Of a stretch of 64,000 nucleotides of DNA, positions 55,635 to 64,000 are shown one piece after another. The stretch spans positions 1 through 64,000 of the forward strand of contig NZ_JBBDHC010000014.1 in the NCBI RefSeq assembly GCF_037203605.1, written 5' to 3'. Position 1 is the stretch's first letter. The number at the start of each line of letters is the position of its first letter. The stretch comes from Denitratimonas tolerans. GTDB lineage: Bacteria; Pseudomonadota; Gammaproteobacteria; Xanthomonadales; Xanthomonadaceae. Below the pieces are notes generated by a model. It did not search any database and was not told the origin of the DNA. It saw nothing but the letters and a program-made list of their open reading frames with translations. Both the position numbers and the translations under genes were made by a program.

Positions 55635-55996
55635 GTCATCCAGACGGCGAGTGGGCGTGCGAATGACCATCATGGCCCCGAGTTCACTGCGTCGATTGCG
55701 TTCTTGGCACGACGTTGCTCGCACAAATCCAGCGCGGCGTGCTTTTCACTGCGCGGATGGTCGGTAGTTACCGAACATGTGTCCCGTATTTTTCCGCGGC
55801 AGACAATCGTGGAAGACAACCTTGGCCTCGCTGCCGGCATTGCATTGAGCAGGCCCATCGCGCGTGGATCCCCCCAGGCCGAGCAAACCGGCTCTGCGAC
55901 GGCGGTGTCCGGCAGCCGTTCAAGGCATAACCTCGATAACGAACCGACCTGGATTGCTGTCGAAATTGTCGGGCGGGCGTCGGCGATATATCCCAT
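55635..55996. other. 362-bp gap with no clear gene
   Basis: Short frames exist but none has a convincing start, ribosome site or recognisable product. It lies between the broken antitoxin-like gene and the dif-like site and may be decayed element DNA. Confidence 0.5.
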
Positions 55997-56024
55997 AGTT
56001 TACATAATATACATTATGGATCAA
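55997..56024 (-). other. dif-like XerC/XerD recombination site
   Basis: On the minus strand: an 11-bp XerC-side arm ending CATAA, central TGTATA, and an XerD-side arm TTATGTAAACT. The centre is identical to E. coli dif, the XerD arm matches at 9 of 11 positions and the XerC arm at 5 of 11, 20 of 28 overall. Elements that integrate through host XerCD keep such hybrid sites. The start codon of the next gene lies inside the site. Confidence 0.65.
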
Positions 56025-56321
56025 TCCAAACAGCCCGAACCGCGCCGCGCCACCACCGGCACGCGCGTCAAGTCCATGCGCCACAAGGCGATTCTTGCCG
56101 AGCGCTTCCGGCACGCCCGGCGCGCCTGCTGGCTGACCGTGCCGCGGGCCGCGAAACTTCTGCATGTCAGCGTGCGCACCGTACATAACTGGGGGGCCGG
56201 CATCGTGGCGGCCTGCTCTCCGAGGCGTGGGCCGGCGCTGGCGCTTGCTCGTATGCTGCAGCCCGGCGTGAATCTGGGGCTCCTGCAGAAAGCAGGCGTG
56301 CCAATCCGACTTCGCCAGTGA
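56016..56321 (+). pseudogene. HTH (XRE-type) protein remnant, XafT/VC1465-like
   Basis: A 101-codon frame whose first half, AERFRHARRACWLTVPRAAKLLHVSVRTVHNW, matches small HTH proteins next to dif-integrated phages (VC1465-type Xer activation factors). After HNWGAG the frame diverges. In the +1 frame RGGLLSEAWAG appears, as expected for the family, so a frameshift near 56197 is likely and further decay follows. The ATG is within the dif-like site. Probably a relic of a XerCD-using element. Confidence 0.6.
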
Positions 56322-56660
56322 CAAGTGCAGCAGTCTCCGCGCCACCTTGCCGCTCGTCTACTTGGTCGGTGTCTTCCCCGGTGCCGCGTCGCGGTGGTGT
56401 CTGGCCATTCGACGAATCGTAACGCCACCACCTGTCACCTGGCGATATCATGAACAGTCCTGCCCGCTCCCGTGTCGCAGCTTGCGGCTGCGGTTGCCTG
56501 TCGACTCGCCTCCTCGAATCAAGCCCTGCGGCCTCGTCAGCTACGGCGGCGTCTCCGGTGGCCTGTACACGCCGCGATTTTCCGCGCCAGGAGTGCGCGG
56601 GAGCAGACACAGACGGCCGTGGGCTGAACGCGCACCGGTCGAAACACCCAAGGAGGCGTC
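56322..56660. other. 339-bp gap before the patatin-like gene
   Basis: No gene recognised. It contains the decayed tail of the HTH remnant at its left, and at its right AAGGAGG (56650-56656), the ribosome site of the next gene. Confidence 0.6.
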
Positions 56661-57653
56661 ATGGCACCCCGAAAACCCCGTATCGGCCTGGCCCTCGGCA
56701 GCGGCTCCGCGCGCGGCTGGTCGCACATCGGCGTGATCCGCGCGCTCGAGCGCGCCGGCATCGTCCCCGACGTGGTTTGCGGAACCTCGATCGGCGCGCT
56801 GGTCGGCGCCACCTACGCCGCCGGCAAGCTCGACTGGCTGCACGACTGGGTCTCGAAGCTCAGCTGGCAAGGCGTGGTTGCGATGCTCGACATCCGCATG
56901 GGCGGCGGCCTGATCGAGGGCAGCCGCCTGATGCAGTTCTTCCGTACCCATTTCGACGATCAGGGAATCGGGAAGCTGCCGATCGGATTCGCCTGTGTCG
57001 CGACCGAACTGGCGACCGGCCGCGAGGTCTGGATGCGCGAAGGCTCGGTGATCGACGCGGTTCGCGCCTCGATCGCCCTGCCCGGTCTGTTCACTCCGTT
57101 TCCATCCGAAGGCAGGCTGCTGGTCGATGGCGGGCTGGTCAACCCGGTGCCGGTTTCGCTGTGCCGCTCGCTCGGTGCCGATATCGTGATCGCGGTCGAC
57201 TTGAACTGGGATCTCATCGGCCGTCACAAGCGCAACGCGATCACGGTCGACGCGCCCGACCCCGGTCAGGCCGCGGGGATCATGAGCACGCTGCTGGGAA
57301 AGCTGCGGCCGGCCGAACGGAAGAACGGCGGGAAGGATGGCGACGCAGACGACTCGCCCGGGGCACCGTCGATCCTGGACGTGCTTTCGACCAGCCTGAA
57401 CATCATGCAGGTCCGTATCACCCACAGCCGTCTGGCGGGCGAGCCCGCCGACGCGATGATCCGGCCGCGCCTGTCGCACATCGCCGGGATGGACTATCAC
57501 CGGGGTGCCGAAGCGATCGCCGAAGGCGAGCGCGCCACCGAGCTTGCGATGCCGATGATCCTCGAGCAGCTCGGGGGCGCGGAGATCTCCGTGCCGGCCC
57601 GACGCGAGGTGTCCAGGCCGGACGACCAGGGTCAGGGTCAGGGTCAGGCCTAG
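56661..57653 (+). CDS. rssA: patatin-like phospholipase, RssA type
   Basis: A 330-residue acyl hydrolase. Oxyanion loop GSGSARGWSHIG (residues 13-24), nucleophile motif GTSIG (41-45) and catalytic Asp in VDGG (about 155-158) complete the patatin Ser-Asp dyad. Length and sequence resemble RssA/YlbK proteins of proteobacteria, cytoplasmic or membrane-associated, of unknown lipid substrate. AAGGAGG precedes the ATG. The C-terminal 20 residues are low-complexity (DDQGQGQGQA). It appears to be ordinary chromosome and marks the end of the accessory region. Confidence 0.9.
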   Translation: MAPRKPRIGLALGSGSARGWSHIGVIRALERAGIVPDVVCGTSIGALVGATYAAGKLDWLHDWVSKLSWQGVVAMLDIRMGGGLIEGSRLMQFFRTHFDDQGIGKLPIGFACVATELATGREVWMREGSVIDAVRASIALPGLFTPFPSEGRLLVDGGLVNPVPVSLCRSLGADIVIAVDLNWDLIGRHKRNAITVDAPDPGQAAGIMSTLLGKLRPAERKNGGKDGDADDSPGAPSILDVLSTSLNIMQVRITHSRLAGEPADAMIRPRLSHIAGMDYHRGAEAIAEGERATELAMPMILEQLGGAEISVPARREVSRPDDQGQGQGQA

Positions 57654-57723
57654 CCGCCTCGTAGAGCCGAGCTTGCTCGGCGGTGGTGGGCGTCAAGCAG
57701 CGGTGCAAGCTCCGCTACGCAGG

Positions 57724-59151
57724 CTATGGCTGGTCCCGGGGGGAATTCCAGCCGCCGCCCAGCACCTTGTACAGCGTCACGCGGTTGGCCTGTTCGGCCA
57801 TTTCCACCGCGACCACCTGCTGCTGCGCCGCGTACAGCGTGCGCTGTGCATCCAGCCGCAGCAGGTTGCTGTCCAGGCCGGCGTCGTAGCGCGCCTGGGC
57901 CAGGCGCTCGGCATTGGTCGCCGCATCCAGCAGGGTGCGGCTGGCCTCCTGCTGTTCGCGCAGGGTTTCGGTCAGCGCCAGCGCATCCGCCACTTCGCGG
58001 AAACCGCTCTGGATCGCCTTCTCGTACTGTGCCAGCGCGATCCCGCGATCGGCTTTGGCCATGCCCAGCGCGGCACGCAGGCGGCCGCCCTGGAAGATCG
58101 GTAGATTGATCTGCGGCATGAAGGTCCATATCGAGGTGCCGCTCTCGAACAGGCCCGACAGCTCGTTGCTGGCCGAACCGATGCTGCCGGTCAGCCGGAT
58201 CGATGGGAAGAACGCGGCGCGCGCGGCACCGATGTTGGCGTCGGCACCCAGCAGCCGGTGTTCGGCGGCGATGATGTCCGGACGACGCAGCAGGACTTCC
58301 GCCGGCAGTCCGGCCGGCAGCTGGCCGCTGACGGTGACTTCATCGACCATGCCGTCCGGCAGCAGGCGCGGCTCCAGCGTGACGCCGGCCAGCAGATTCA
58401 GACCGTTGAGATCGCGCTGCACCTGGCCGGAAAGGCGCGCCACTTCGGTCCGCGCCGAGGCGACCTGGGTGCGGGTCTGCTCCAGCACCAGCTGCGAAAC
58501 CGCGCCCAGTTCGCGCCGCGCCCGGTTCAGTTCCAGGGACTCCTCGTAGGTGCCCAGGGTGGCCTGCGCGATGCGCAACTGCTCGCGGTCCGCAGCCAGC
58601 GTCAGCCAGGCGTAGGCGATTTCGGCCACCAGCGCCAGCTGCGCGCTGCGCTGCGACTCCTCACTGGCCAGATACTGCTGCAGCGCGGCCTGGCTGAGGT
58701 TGCGCACGCGCCCGAACAGGTCCAGCTCGAACGCGGTCACGCCCAGTCCGACGCTGAAGTCTTTCTGCTCCAGTAGCGGATTGTCGGCACCCACGCGAGT
58801 CATCTGCGCGTTGACGCCCAGGTTCGGGAAGCGGTCGGCGCGCTGGATGCGGTGCTGGGCGCGGGCACGCTCGACGTTGAGGATCGCCACGCGCAGATCG
58901 CGGTTGTTTTCCAGCGCCAGCCCGATCAGCTCCCGCAGCCGCGGGTCGGTGAAGAAATCGTGCCAGCCGATGTCCGGCAGCGCGCTGCCGGATGCGCCCT
59001 CCCCCGCTGTCACGGTGGTTGCCGGCAGCGGCCAGTGCGCCGGGATCGCGGCATCGGCTTGCGCCACGCTGTCGCGCGGTGCCAGCGTGGCGCAGCCGGA
59101 GGCCAGCACCACGATGGCCACGGCCAGCGTCCGGGTCAGAAAATCATTCAT
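57724..59151 (-). CDS. smeF: SmeF/OprM-type outer membrane factor
   Basis: A 475-residue TolC-family lipoprotein: signal with lipobox ASGC at about residue 19, then two OEP repeats including YELDLFGR-like FELDLFGRVRNLS and LLRRPDIIAAEHRL. It is the outer duct of a tripartite RND multidrug pump. It starts at 59151 with 8 bp overlap with the pump gene. Order (adaptor, pump, duct) and divergent TetR match smeDEF of Stenotrophomonas. Confidence 0.92.
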   Translation of the reverse strand: MNDFLTRTLAVAIVVLASGCATLAPRDSVAQADAAIPAHWPLPATTVTAGEGASGSALPDIGWHDFFTDPRLRELIGLALENNRDLRVAILNVERARAQHRIQRADRFPNLGVNAQMTRVGADNPLLEQKDFSVGLGVTAFELDLFGRVRNLSQAALQQYLASEESQRSAQLALVAEIAYAWLTLAADREQLRIAQATLGTYEESLELNRARRELGAVSQLVLEQTRTQVASARTEVARLSGQVQRDLNGLNLLAGVTLEPRLLPDGMVDEVTVSGQLPAGLPAEVLLRRPDIIAAEHRLLGADANIGAARAAFFPSIRLTGSIGSASNELSGLFESGTSIWTFMPQINLPIFQGGRLRAALGMAKADRGIALAQYEKAIQSGFREVADALALTETLREQQEASRTLLDAATNAERLAQARYDAGLDSNLLRLDAQRTLYAAQQQVVAVEMAEQANRVTLYKVLGGGWNSPRDQP

Positions 59152-62100
59152 GACTGGATGCTCCTTCAGCCGCATCGCCGCGCTCGGGTTTGTCGCGCTT
59201 GAAGATCATCTGGATCACGACGAAGAACAGCGGGATGAAGAACACGCCCAGGCCGGTACCCACGAGCATGCCGCCGACCACGCCGGTACCGATCGCGTTC
59301 TGCGCGCCGGAGCCGGCACCGTTGGCCATCGCCAGCGGCAGCACGCCCAGGCCGAAGGCCAGCGAGGTCATGATGATCGGGCGCAGGCGGTCGCGCACGG
59401 CCTGCATCGTTGCCGCGATCAGCTCCATGCCGCTCTCCAGATTGGCCTTGGCGAATTCCACGATCAGGATGCCGTTCTTGCTGGTCAGCCCCACCGTGGT
59501 CAGCATCGCCACCTGGAAGTAGACGTCGCGCTCCATGCCGCGCAAGGTGTTGGCCAGCACCGCGCCGAGGATGCCCAGCGGTGCCACCAGCAGCACCGCG
59601 GTCGGCACCGACCAGCTTTCGTAAAGCGCCGCCAGGCACAGGAACACGATCAGCAGCGACAGCGCGTACAGCATCGGCGTCTGCGCGCCGGCCTCGCGTT
59701 CCTGATACGACACTGCGGTCCACTCGAGGCCGAAGCCCGGTGGCAGCTGTGCGGCCAGGCGCTCGACTTCAAGCATCGCATCGCCCGAGGCCACGCCGGG
59801 CGCGGCTTCGCCCTGGATTTCGACCGCCGGCACGCCGTTGTAGCGCTCCAGACGCGGCGAGCCCCAGTCCCAGCGCGAACTGCCGAAGGTGGTGAACGGC
59901 ACCATCTCGCCGACGTTGTTCTTCACCGACCACAGGTCGAAATCCTCCGGCGTCATGCGGAACGGCGCATCGGCCTGCACGTAGACGCGCTTGACCCGGC
60001 CGCGATCGATGAAGTCGTCGATGTACTGCCCGCCCCAGGCCGCGGCCAGCGTCGCATTGATCGCGTCCTGGGTCAGGCCCAGCGCGCCGGCCTTGGCCAC
60101 GTCCACGTCGATGCGCAGCTGCGGCGTGTCTTCCTGGCCGTTGGGACGCACGTTGACCAGCATCGGGCTTTGTCCGGCCATGCCGAGGAACTGGTTGCGC
60201 GCGTTGATCAGCGCATCGTGGCCGAGGCCGGCATTGTCCTTGAGGTAGAAGGCATAGCCGCTGGCCACGCCGAGTTCCGGCATCGCCGGTGGCGAGAACA
60301 CGAAGATCATCGCGTCCTTGATCTGGCTCAGCGCGGCCATGCCGCGCCCGGCCACCGCCGCGGCGCTGGATGCAGGATCGGTGCGCTCGCTCCAGTCGGT
60401 CAGCTTGACGAAGGCCATGCCGGTGTTCTGGCCCATGCCGGCGAAGCTGAAGCCCTGCACCGAGAATACCGATTCCACCACGTCCGATTCGTTTTCCAGG
60501 AAGTGCTTCTCGAAGCGCTCGATCGATTCCACCGTGCGCTGCTGGGTGGCACCGACCGGGGTCTGGATCATCGCCATCAGCACGCCCTGATCCTCGTCGG
60601 GCAGGAACGAGCTGGGCAGGCGCACGAACATCACCGCCATCACCACGATCATCGCCGCGAACACCGCCATGAAGCGCCACGGGCGTCCGAGGATGCCGCG
60701 CACGCCGCGCTGGTAGCTGCTGCTGGTACGGTCGAAACGGTTGTTGAACCCGCCGAAGAAGCGCCCGAACAGGCCGCTGCCCGAATCGTGGCTTTCGCCC
60801 TTCTTCAGCGGCTTGAGCATCGTCGCGCACAGCGCCGGCGTCAGCACGATGGCGACGATCACCGACAGCACCATCGCCGAGACGATCGTGGCCGAGAACT
60901 GCCGGTAGATCACGCCGGTGGAGCCGGACATGAAGGCCATCGGCACGAACACCGCCGACAGCACCACGCCGATGCCGACCAGTGCGCCGGTGATCTGGTC
61001 CATCGACTTGCGCGTGGCTTCCAGCGGTGAGAGTCCCTCCTCGGCCATGATGCGCTCGACGTTTTCCACCACCACGATGGCATCGTCGACCAGCAGGCCG
61101 ATCGCCAGCACCATCGCGAACATCGTCAGCATGTTGACCGAGAAGCCGAGCGCGGCGAGCACGGCGAACGTGCCCAGCAGCACCACCGGCACCGCGATCG
61201 TGGGGATGATCGTGGCGCGGATGTTCTGCAGGAACAGGAACATCACCAGGAACACCAGCGCGATGGCTTCGAGCAGCGTCTTGATCACGCCCTGGATCGA
61301 CACGGTGACGAACGGCGTGGTGTCAAACGGCACCACCGCCTTCATGCCCGGCGGGAAGTAAGGTTCCAGATCGGCCAGCGCGGCCTTCACCCCGGCCGCG
61401 GTATCCAGCGCGTTGGCACCGGTGGACATCGAGATCGCCACGCCGGTGGTCGGCTGGCCGTTGTAGCGCGACTGGAACTCGTAGGTTTCCGTGCCCATTT
61501 CCACCCGCGCCACTTCACCCAGACGCAGTACCGAGCCATCCGGATTGCTGCGCACGATGATGTCGCGGAACTGCTCCGGGGTCTGCAGGCGCTCCTGGCC
61601 ATTGATCGTGGCGTTGATCTGCTGGCCGTCGATCGCCGGCGCGCCGCCGAGCAGGCCGATCGCGACCTGCGCGTTCTGCGCGCGGATCGCCGCGGTGACC
61701 TCGGGGATCGACAATCGGTAGGCGTGCAGCTTGTTCGGATCCAGCCAGACGCGCATCGCATACTTGCCGCCGAACACCTGGATGCTGCCCACGCCGGGCA
61801 CGCGACTGAGCGGATCGACAATGCTGGAGCCGACGTAGTCGGAGATGTCGATGCGGTCCATGCTGCCGTCTTCGGACACGAAGCCGATGACCTGCAGGAA
61901 ACTGGACATCGACTTGGACACGTTGACACCTTGGCGCTGGACCTCCTGCGGCAGCAGCGGCATCGCCAGCTGCAGCTTGTTCTGCACCTGCACCTGGGCG
62001 ATGTCCGGGTCGGTCCCGCTCTCGAAGGTGAGGGTGATCGAGGCCATGCCGTTGGATGACGACTGCGCCGAGAAGTACATCAGGCCATCCAGGCCCTTCA

Positions 62101-62305
62101 TGTTCTGCTCGATGACCTGGGTCACCGAGTCCTCCAGCACCTGCGCCGAGGCGCCCGGATAGGTGGCGCGGATTTCGACCGCAGGCGGTGCCACGGTCGG
62201 GTACATCGATACCGGAAGATTGGAAATCGACAGCGCGCCGGCAAGCATGATGATGATCGCGATCACCCATGCAAAGATGGGGCGATCGATGAAGAATCGT
62301 GCCAT
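59144..62305 (-). CDS. smeE: SmeE/AcrB-type RND multidrug pump
   Basis: A 1053-residue HAE-1 RND pump, beginning MARFFIDRPIFAWVIAI. The fourth-helix proton-relay motif is GLLVDDAIVVVENVERIM (two adjacent Asp), which distinguishes drug pumps from the two metal pumps in this window. Both porter loops are complete. It exports drugs and solvents from periplasm and membrane. It lies 6 bp after smeD. Confidence 0.96.
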   Translation of the reverse strand: MARFFIDRPIFAWVIAIIIMLAGALSISNLPVSMYPTVAPPAVEIRATYPGASAQVLEDSVTQVIEQNMKGLDGLMYFSAQSSSNGMASITLTFESGTDPDIAQVQVQNKLQLAMPLLPQEVQRQGVNVSKSMSSFLQVIGFVSEDGSMDRIDISDYVGSSIVDPLSRVPGVGSIQVFGGKYAMRVWLDPNKLHAYRLSIPEVTAAIRAQNAQVAIGLLGGAPAIDGQQINATINGQERLQTPEQFRDIIVRSNPDGSVLRLGEVARVEMGTETYEFQSRYNGQPTTGVAISMSTGANALDTAAGVKAALADLEPYFPPGMKAVVPFDTTPFVTVSIQGVIKTLLEAIALVFLVMFLFLQNIRATIIPTIAVPVVLLGTFAVLAALGFSVNMLTMFAMVLAIGLLVDDAIVVVENVERIMAEEGLSPLEATRKSMDQITGALVGIGVVLSAVFVPMAFMSGSTGVIYRQFSATIVSAMVLSVIVAIVLTPALCATMLKPLKKGESHDSGSGLFGRFFGGFNNRFDRTSSSYQRGVRGILGRPWRFMAVFAAMIVVMAVMFVRLPSSFLPDEDQGVLMAMIQTPVGATQQRTVESIERFEKHFLENESDVVESVFSVQGFSFAGMGQNTGMAFVKLTDWSERTDPASSAAAVAGRGMAALSQIKDAMIFVFSPPAMPELGVASGYAFYLKDNAGLGHDALINARNQFLGMAGQSPMLVNVRPNGQEDTPQLRIDVDVAKAGALGLTQDAINATLAAAWGGQYIDDFIDRGRVKRVYVQADAPFRMTPEDFDLWSVKNNVGEMVPFTTFGSSRWDWGSPRLERYNGVPAVEIQGEAAPGVASGDAMLEVERLAAQLPPGFGLEWTAVSYQEREAGAQTPMLYALSLLIVFLCLAALYESWSVPTAVLLVAPLGILGAVLANTLRGMERDVYFQVAMLTTVGLTSKNGILIVEFAKANLESGMELIAATMQAVRDRLRPIIMTSLAFGLGVLPLAMANGAGSGAQNAIGTGVVGGMLVGTGLGVFFIPLFFVVIQMIFKRDKPERGDAAEGASSHE

Positions 62306-62311
62306 GAGTGC

Positions 62312-63466
62312 TTACTCCTGGTCGGCTGCGGCGGCGTTCACGGTTTCGGTCACTTCCACGGTGGCACCCGGCGCGATTTTCTGCAGGCCCTCGATCACCA
62401 CGCGGTCGCCTGCGGCAAGCCCGGACTCCACCAGCCACTGGTCGCCGATCGTGCGGCTGACCACCACCGGCCGCTGTTCGACCACGCCCTGGGCATCGAC
62501 CACCATCGCGGTGGTATTGCCTTTGGGATCACGCGCGATGCCGCGCTGCGGCACCAGCACCGCATCGGCGCGCACGCCCGCACCCAGCACCGCGCGCACG
62601 TACATGCCCGGCATCAGCATGTGTTCGGGATTGGGCACCTCGATGCGCAGCGCGTAGCTGCCGGTGCTCGGGTCGACCGCCACTTCTGAGAACTTCAGCC
62701 TGCCCGGATGCGGGAAATCGCTGCCGTCCTCCAGCAGGATCTTCACCGGCATCGCTTCCTCGCCGCGCGACAGGCGGCCTTCGGCCAGCGAGCGTCGCAG
62801 GTCGAGCAGCTCGGCGCTGGACTGGGTCAGGTCGACATAGATCGGATCCAGCTGCTGCACCGTCGCCAGCGCCTGCGGCTGGTTGGCGGTAACCAGCGCA
62901 CCCTGGGTCACGCTGGAGCGGCCGATGCGGCCATCGATCGGTGAGGTGATCCGGGCGTAGCCCAGCATCACGTTGGCCGCATCCAGCGCCGCACGCGCCA
63001 CGCCCACATCGGCTTCGGCCTGGGCCAGCGCCGCGGTGGCGTTGTCGTTGTCCTGCGCGCTGACCGCATCGATCTTGGCCAGGCCGGCTATGCGCTCGGC
63101 GGTGAGGCGGGCCGAGGTCAGCGTGGCGCGCGCGCGCGCCAATTGCGCGCGCGCGCTGTTGGCGGTGGCGCGATAGGTCGCATCGTCGATCTGGTAGAGC
63201 GGCTGGCCGGCCTTGACCCGTTCGCCCTCGGTGAACAGGCGCTCGGCCACCAGACCGCTGACCTGCGGCCGGACCTCGGCCACCAGCCAGGCATTGGTAC
63301 GGCCGGGAAGTTCGCGCGTCAGCGTCACGTCCTGGCTGCCCAGTTCGACGACGGTCACCGCCGGCGTCGGTGGCGGACCGGCATCCTGCCCGGTACCGCA
63401 TGCACCCAGAAGGATGGCGAACGCGGCGGTCAGCGCCAGAGCGGGATTTCGGGAGGACGTGGCCAT
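62312..63466 (-). CDS. smeD: SmeD/AcrA-type adaptor lipoprotein
   Basis: A 384-residue periplasmic adaptor with lipobox LGAC (residue about 23), followed by barrel-sandwich, hairpin (ANSARAQLARARATLTSARLTAERI), beta-barrel and proximal domains. It links SmeE to SmeF. The start at 63466 follows a G-rich ribosome site (GGTCCCCCC); the longer frame to 63541 lies in the promoter region. It is divergent from smeT. Confidence 0.94.
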   Translation of the reverse strand: MATSSRNPALALTAAFAILLGACGTGQDAGPPPTPAVTVVELGSQDVTLTRELPGRTNAWLVAEVRPQVSGLVAERLFTEGERVKAGQPLYQIDDATYRATANSARAQLARARATLTSARLTAERIAGLAKIDAVSAQDNDNATAALAQAEADVGVARAALDAANVMLGYARITSPIDGRIGRSSVTQGALVTANQPQALATVQQLDPIYVDLTQSSAELLDLRRSLAEGRLSRGEEAMPVKILLEDGSDFPHPGRLKFSEVAVDPSTGSYALRIEVPNPEHMLMPGMYVRAVLGAGVRADAVLVPQRGIARDPKGNTTAMVVDAQGVVEQRPVVVSRTIGDQWLVESGLAAGDRVVIEGLQKIAPGATVEVTETVNAAAADQE

Positions 63467-63560
63467 GTGGGGGGACCTTTTTTCTTGGTTGCTGAAAAGG
63501 ATAACGCCCAGACCGGACAAACCCCGGTGCTGGGCGCGCAATCTTGGACTCGTGTATTAT

Positions 63561-63578
63561 ACATGCATGGATGTATGT
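63561..63578. promoter_or_regulatory. operator between smeD and smeT
   Basis: ACATGCATG-GATGTATGT is an imperfect palindrome (7 of 9 pairs) in the 162-bp divergent region, beside GTATTATACAT which may be a -10. It is the probable binding site of the TetR repressor and would control both directions. Confidence 0.65.
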
Positions 63579-63628
63579 TGGTAAAGAACCATTCGCACCT
63601 CAGTATTCAACACGCGGGTTACAAATCG

Positions 63629-64000
63629 ATGGCACGCAAAACCAAGGAAGACGCACAGGAAACCCGCGAGGGCATCCTTGACGCGGCCGAGGACTGCCTG
63701 CTGGAGTCGGGCGTCGCGCGCACCAGTCTGGAAGCGATCGCGACCCGTGCCGGCGTCACACGCGGTGCGGTGTACTGGCACTTCAATAACAAGGCGGAAG
63801 TCGTCGATGCGGTGATCAACCGGGTCAGCGTGCCCTTCTTCCACGGCCTGGAGCGGGTCTCACGCGCCGATGGCACCACCCCCTTGCGCGACCTGCGCGA
63901 AATGCTGCGTTCGTCGTTCTCCAACCTGGCCAACACGCCGCGGGTGCGCAGCGTGATCGAGGTGATCGAGCTGCGCTGCGAGGTGCCGGCCGAAGGCGAT
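63629..64000 (+). CDS. smeT: TetR-family repressor SmeT-like (runs off window end)
   Basis: The first 124 codons of a TetR/AcrR repressor. The N-terminal domain MARKTKEDAQETREGILDAA, then TSLEAIATRAGVTRGAVYWHFNNKAEVVDAV contains the helix-turn-helix and the conserved GAVYWHF of RND-pump repressors such as SmeT, AcrR and TtgR. The ligand-binding domain begins but is cut at 64000. It should repress smeDEF and itself until a drug binds. Confidence 0.92.
   Translation, partial: MARKTKEDAQETREGILDAAEDCLLESGVARTSLEAIATRAGVTRGAVYWHFNNKAEVVDAVINRVSVPFFHGLERVSRADGTTPLRDLREMLRSSFSNLANTPRVRSVIEVIELRCEVPAEGD

Noticed and set aside
55704..56015. An in-frame upstream extension of the HTH remnant to 55704
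   Set aside because: The extension has no recognisable content and would run through the dif-like site; the family-like sequence begins only after 56016.
58700..61030. A 776-codon plus-strand frame opposite smeE/smeF
   Set aside because: Antisense to conserved RND genes; product is low-complexity and unrecognisable.

Overview
The window is high-GC DNA whose efflux, copper and recombination genes look like those of the Xanthomonadaceae (Stenotrophomonas, Luteimonas, Lysobacter, Pseudoxanthomonas). The clues are a SmeDEF-type pump with a divergent SmeT-type TetR, a CopL-CopA-CopB copper operon, and a TnpS/TnpT pair like that of Xanthomonas Tn4651-family transposons. Genus and species cannot be fixed from the sequence alone. 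Most of the window is an accessory region dominated by metal resistance.

Layout. 0.2-1.5 kb: an ATP-grasp-like gene. 1.5-15.0 kb: an acetate kinase gene (ackA, minus strand) cut in two by a 12,391-bp insertion (2205-14595) flanked by a 4-bp repeat AGGG. Joining the halves through one copy of the repeat restores the reading frame. The insert carries two genes of unknown role, an intact IS21-type istAB pair, a czcCBA zinc/cadmium/cobalt efflux operon, two short CDF transporters and a CadR/ZntR-like MerR regulator. 15.0-27.2 kb, minus strand: a CopB-type ATPase (CPH motif), a UbiB-family kinase and a tightly overlapping set of four metabolic genes (phosphoketolase-like enzyme, PRPP synthetase, thymidine/AMP phosphorylase, beta-CASP RNase). 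Upstream lie a small exported protein, an ICMT-type methyltransferase, a DUF2933 protein and a MerR regulator. 27.3-46.6 kb, minus strand: a large copper/silver island with cusCBA, copZ, cueR, the Cu+ ATPase copA, tatAB, copCD, a Cys-rich copper storage protein, DUF411, NTF2-like and cytochrome c genes, copLAB and a frameshifted FieF-type transporter.

46.6-56.3 kb is a less GC-rich mosaic of probable transfer. A 988-aa helicase (candidate defence protein) lies between two 37-bp imperfect direct repeats. It is followed by DUF2026 and DUF4209 (HEPN-like) genes, a divergent TnpS-like recombinase and TnpT/KfrA-like protein, an antitoxin-like gene with an in-frame amber codon, and a dif-like XerCD site overlapping the start of an HTH gene remnant. 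56.6-64.0 kb looks like ordinary chromosome: a patatin-like protein and the SmeDEF/SmeT multidrug efflux locus, whose regulator runs off the window end.

How the genes work together. The copper genes cover sensing (CueR and another MerR), cytosolic buffering (CopZ, Csp), export across the inner membrane (CopA, CopB ATPases), trans-envelope export (CusCBA), and periplasmic oxidation and sequestration (multicopper oxidase CopA, outer-membrane CopB, CopC). A local TatAB pair may help export the oxidase. MerR-type promoters (TTGACC, 19-bp spacer, TAnnnT-like -10) are visible at four places. The metabolic operon could in principle convert nucleotides to pentose phosphate, then acetyl phosphate and, through AckA, ATP; here ackA is doubly broken. 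That pathway is inference, not demonstrated.
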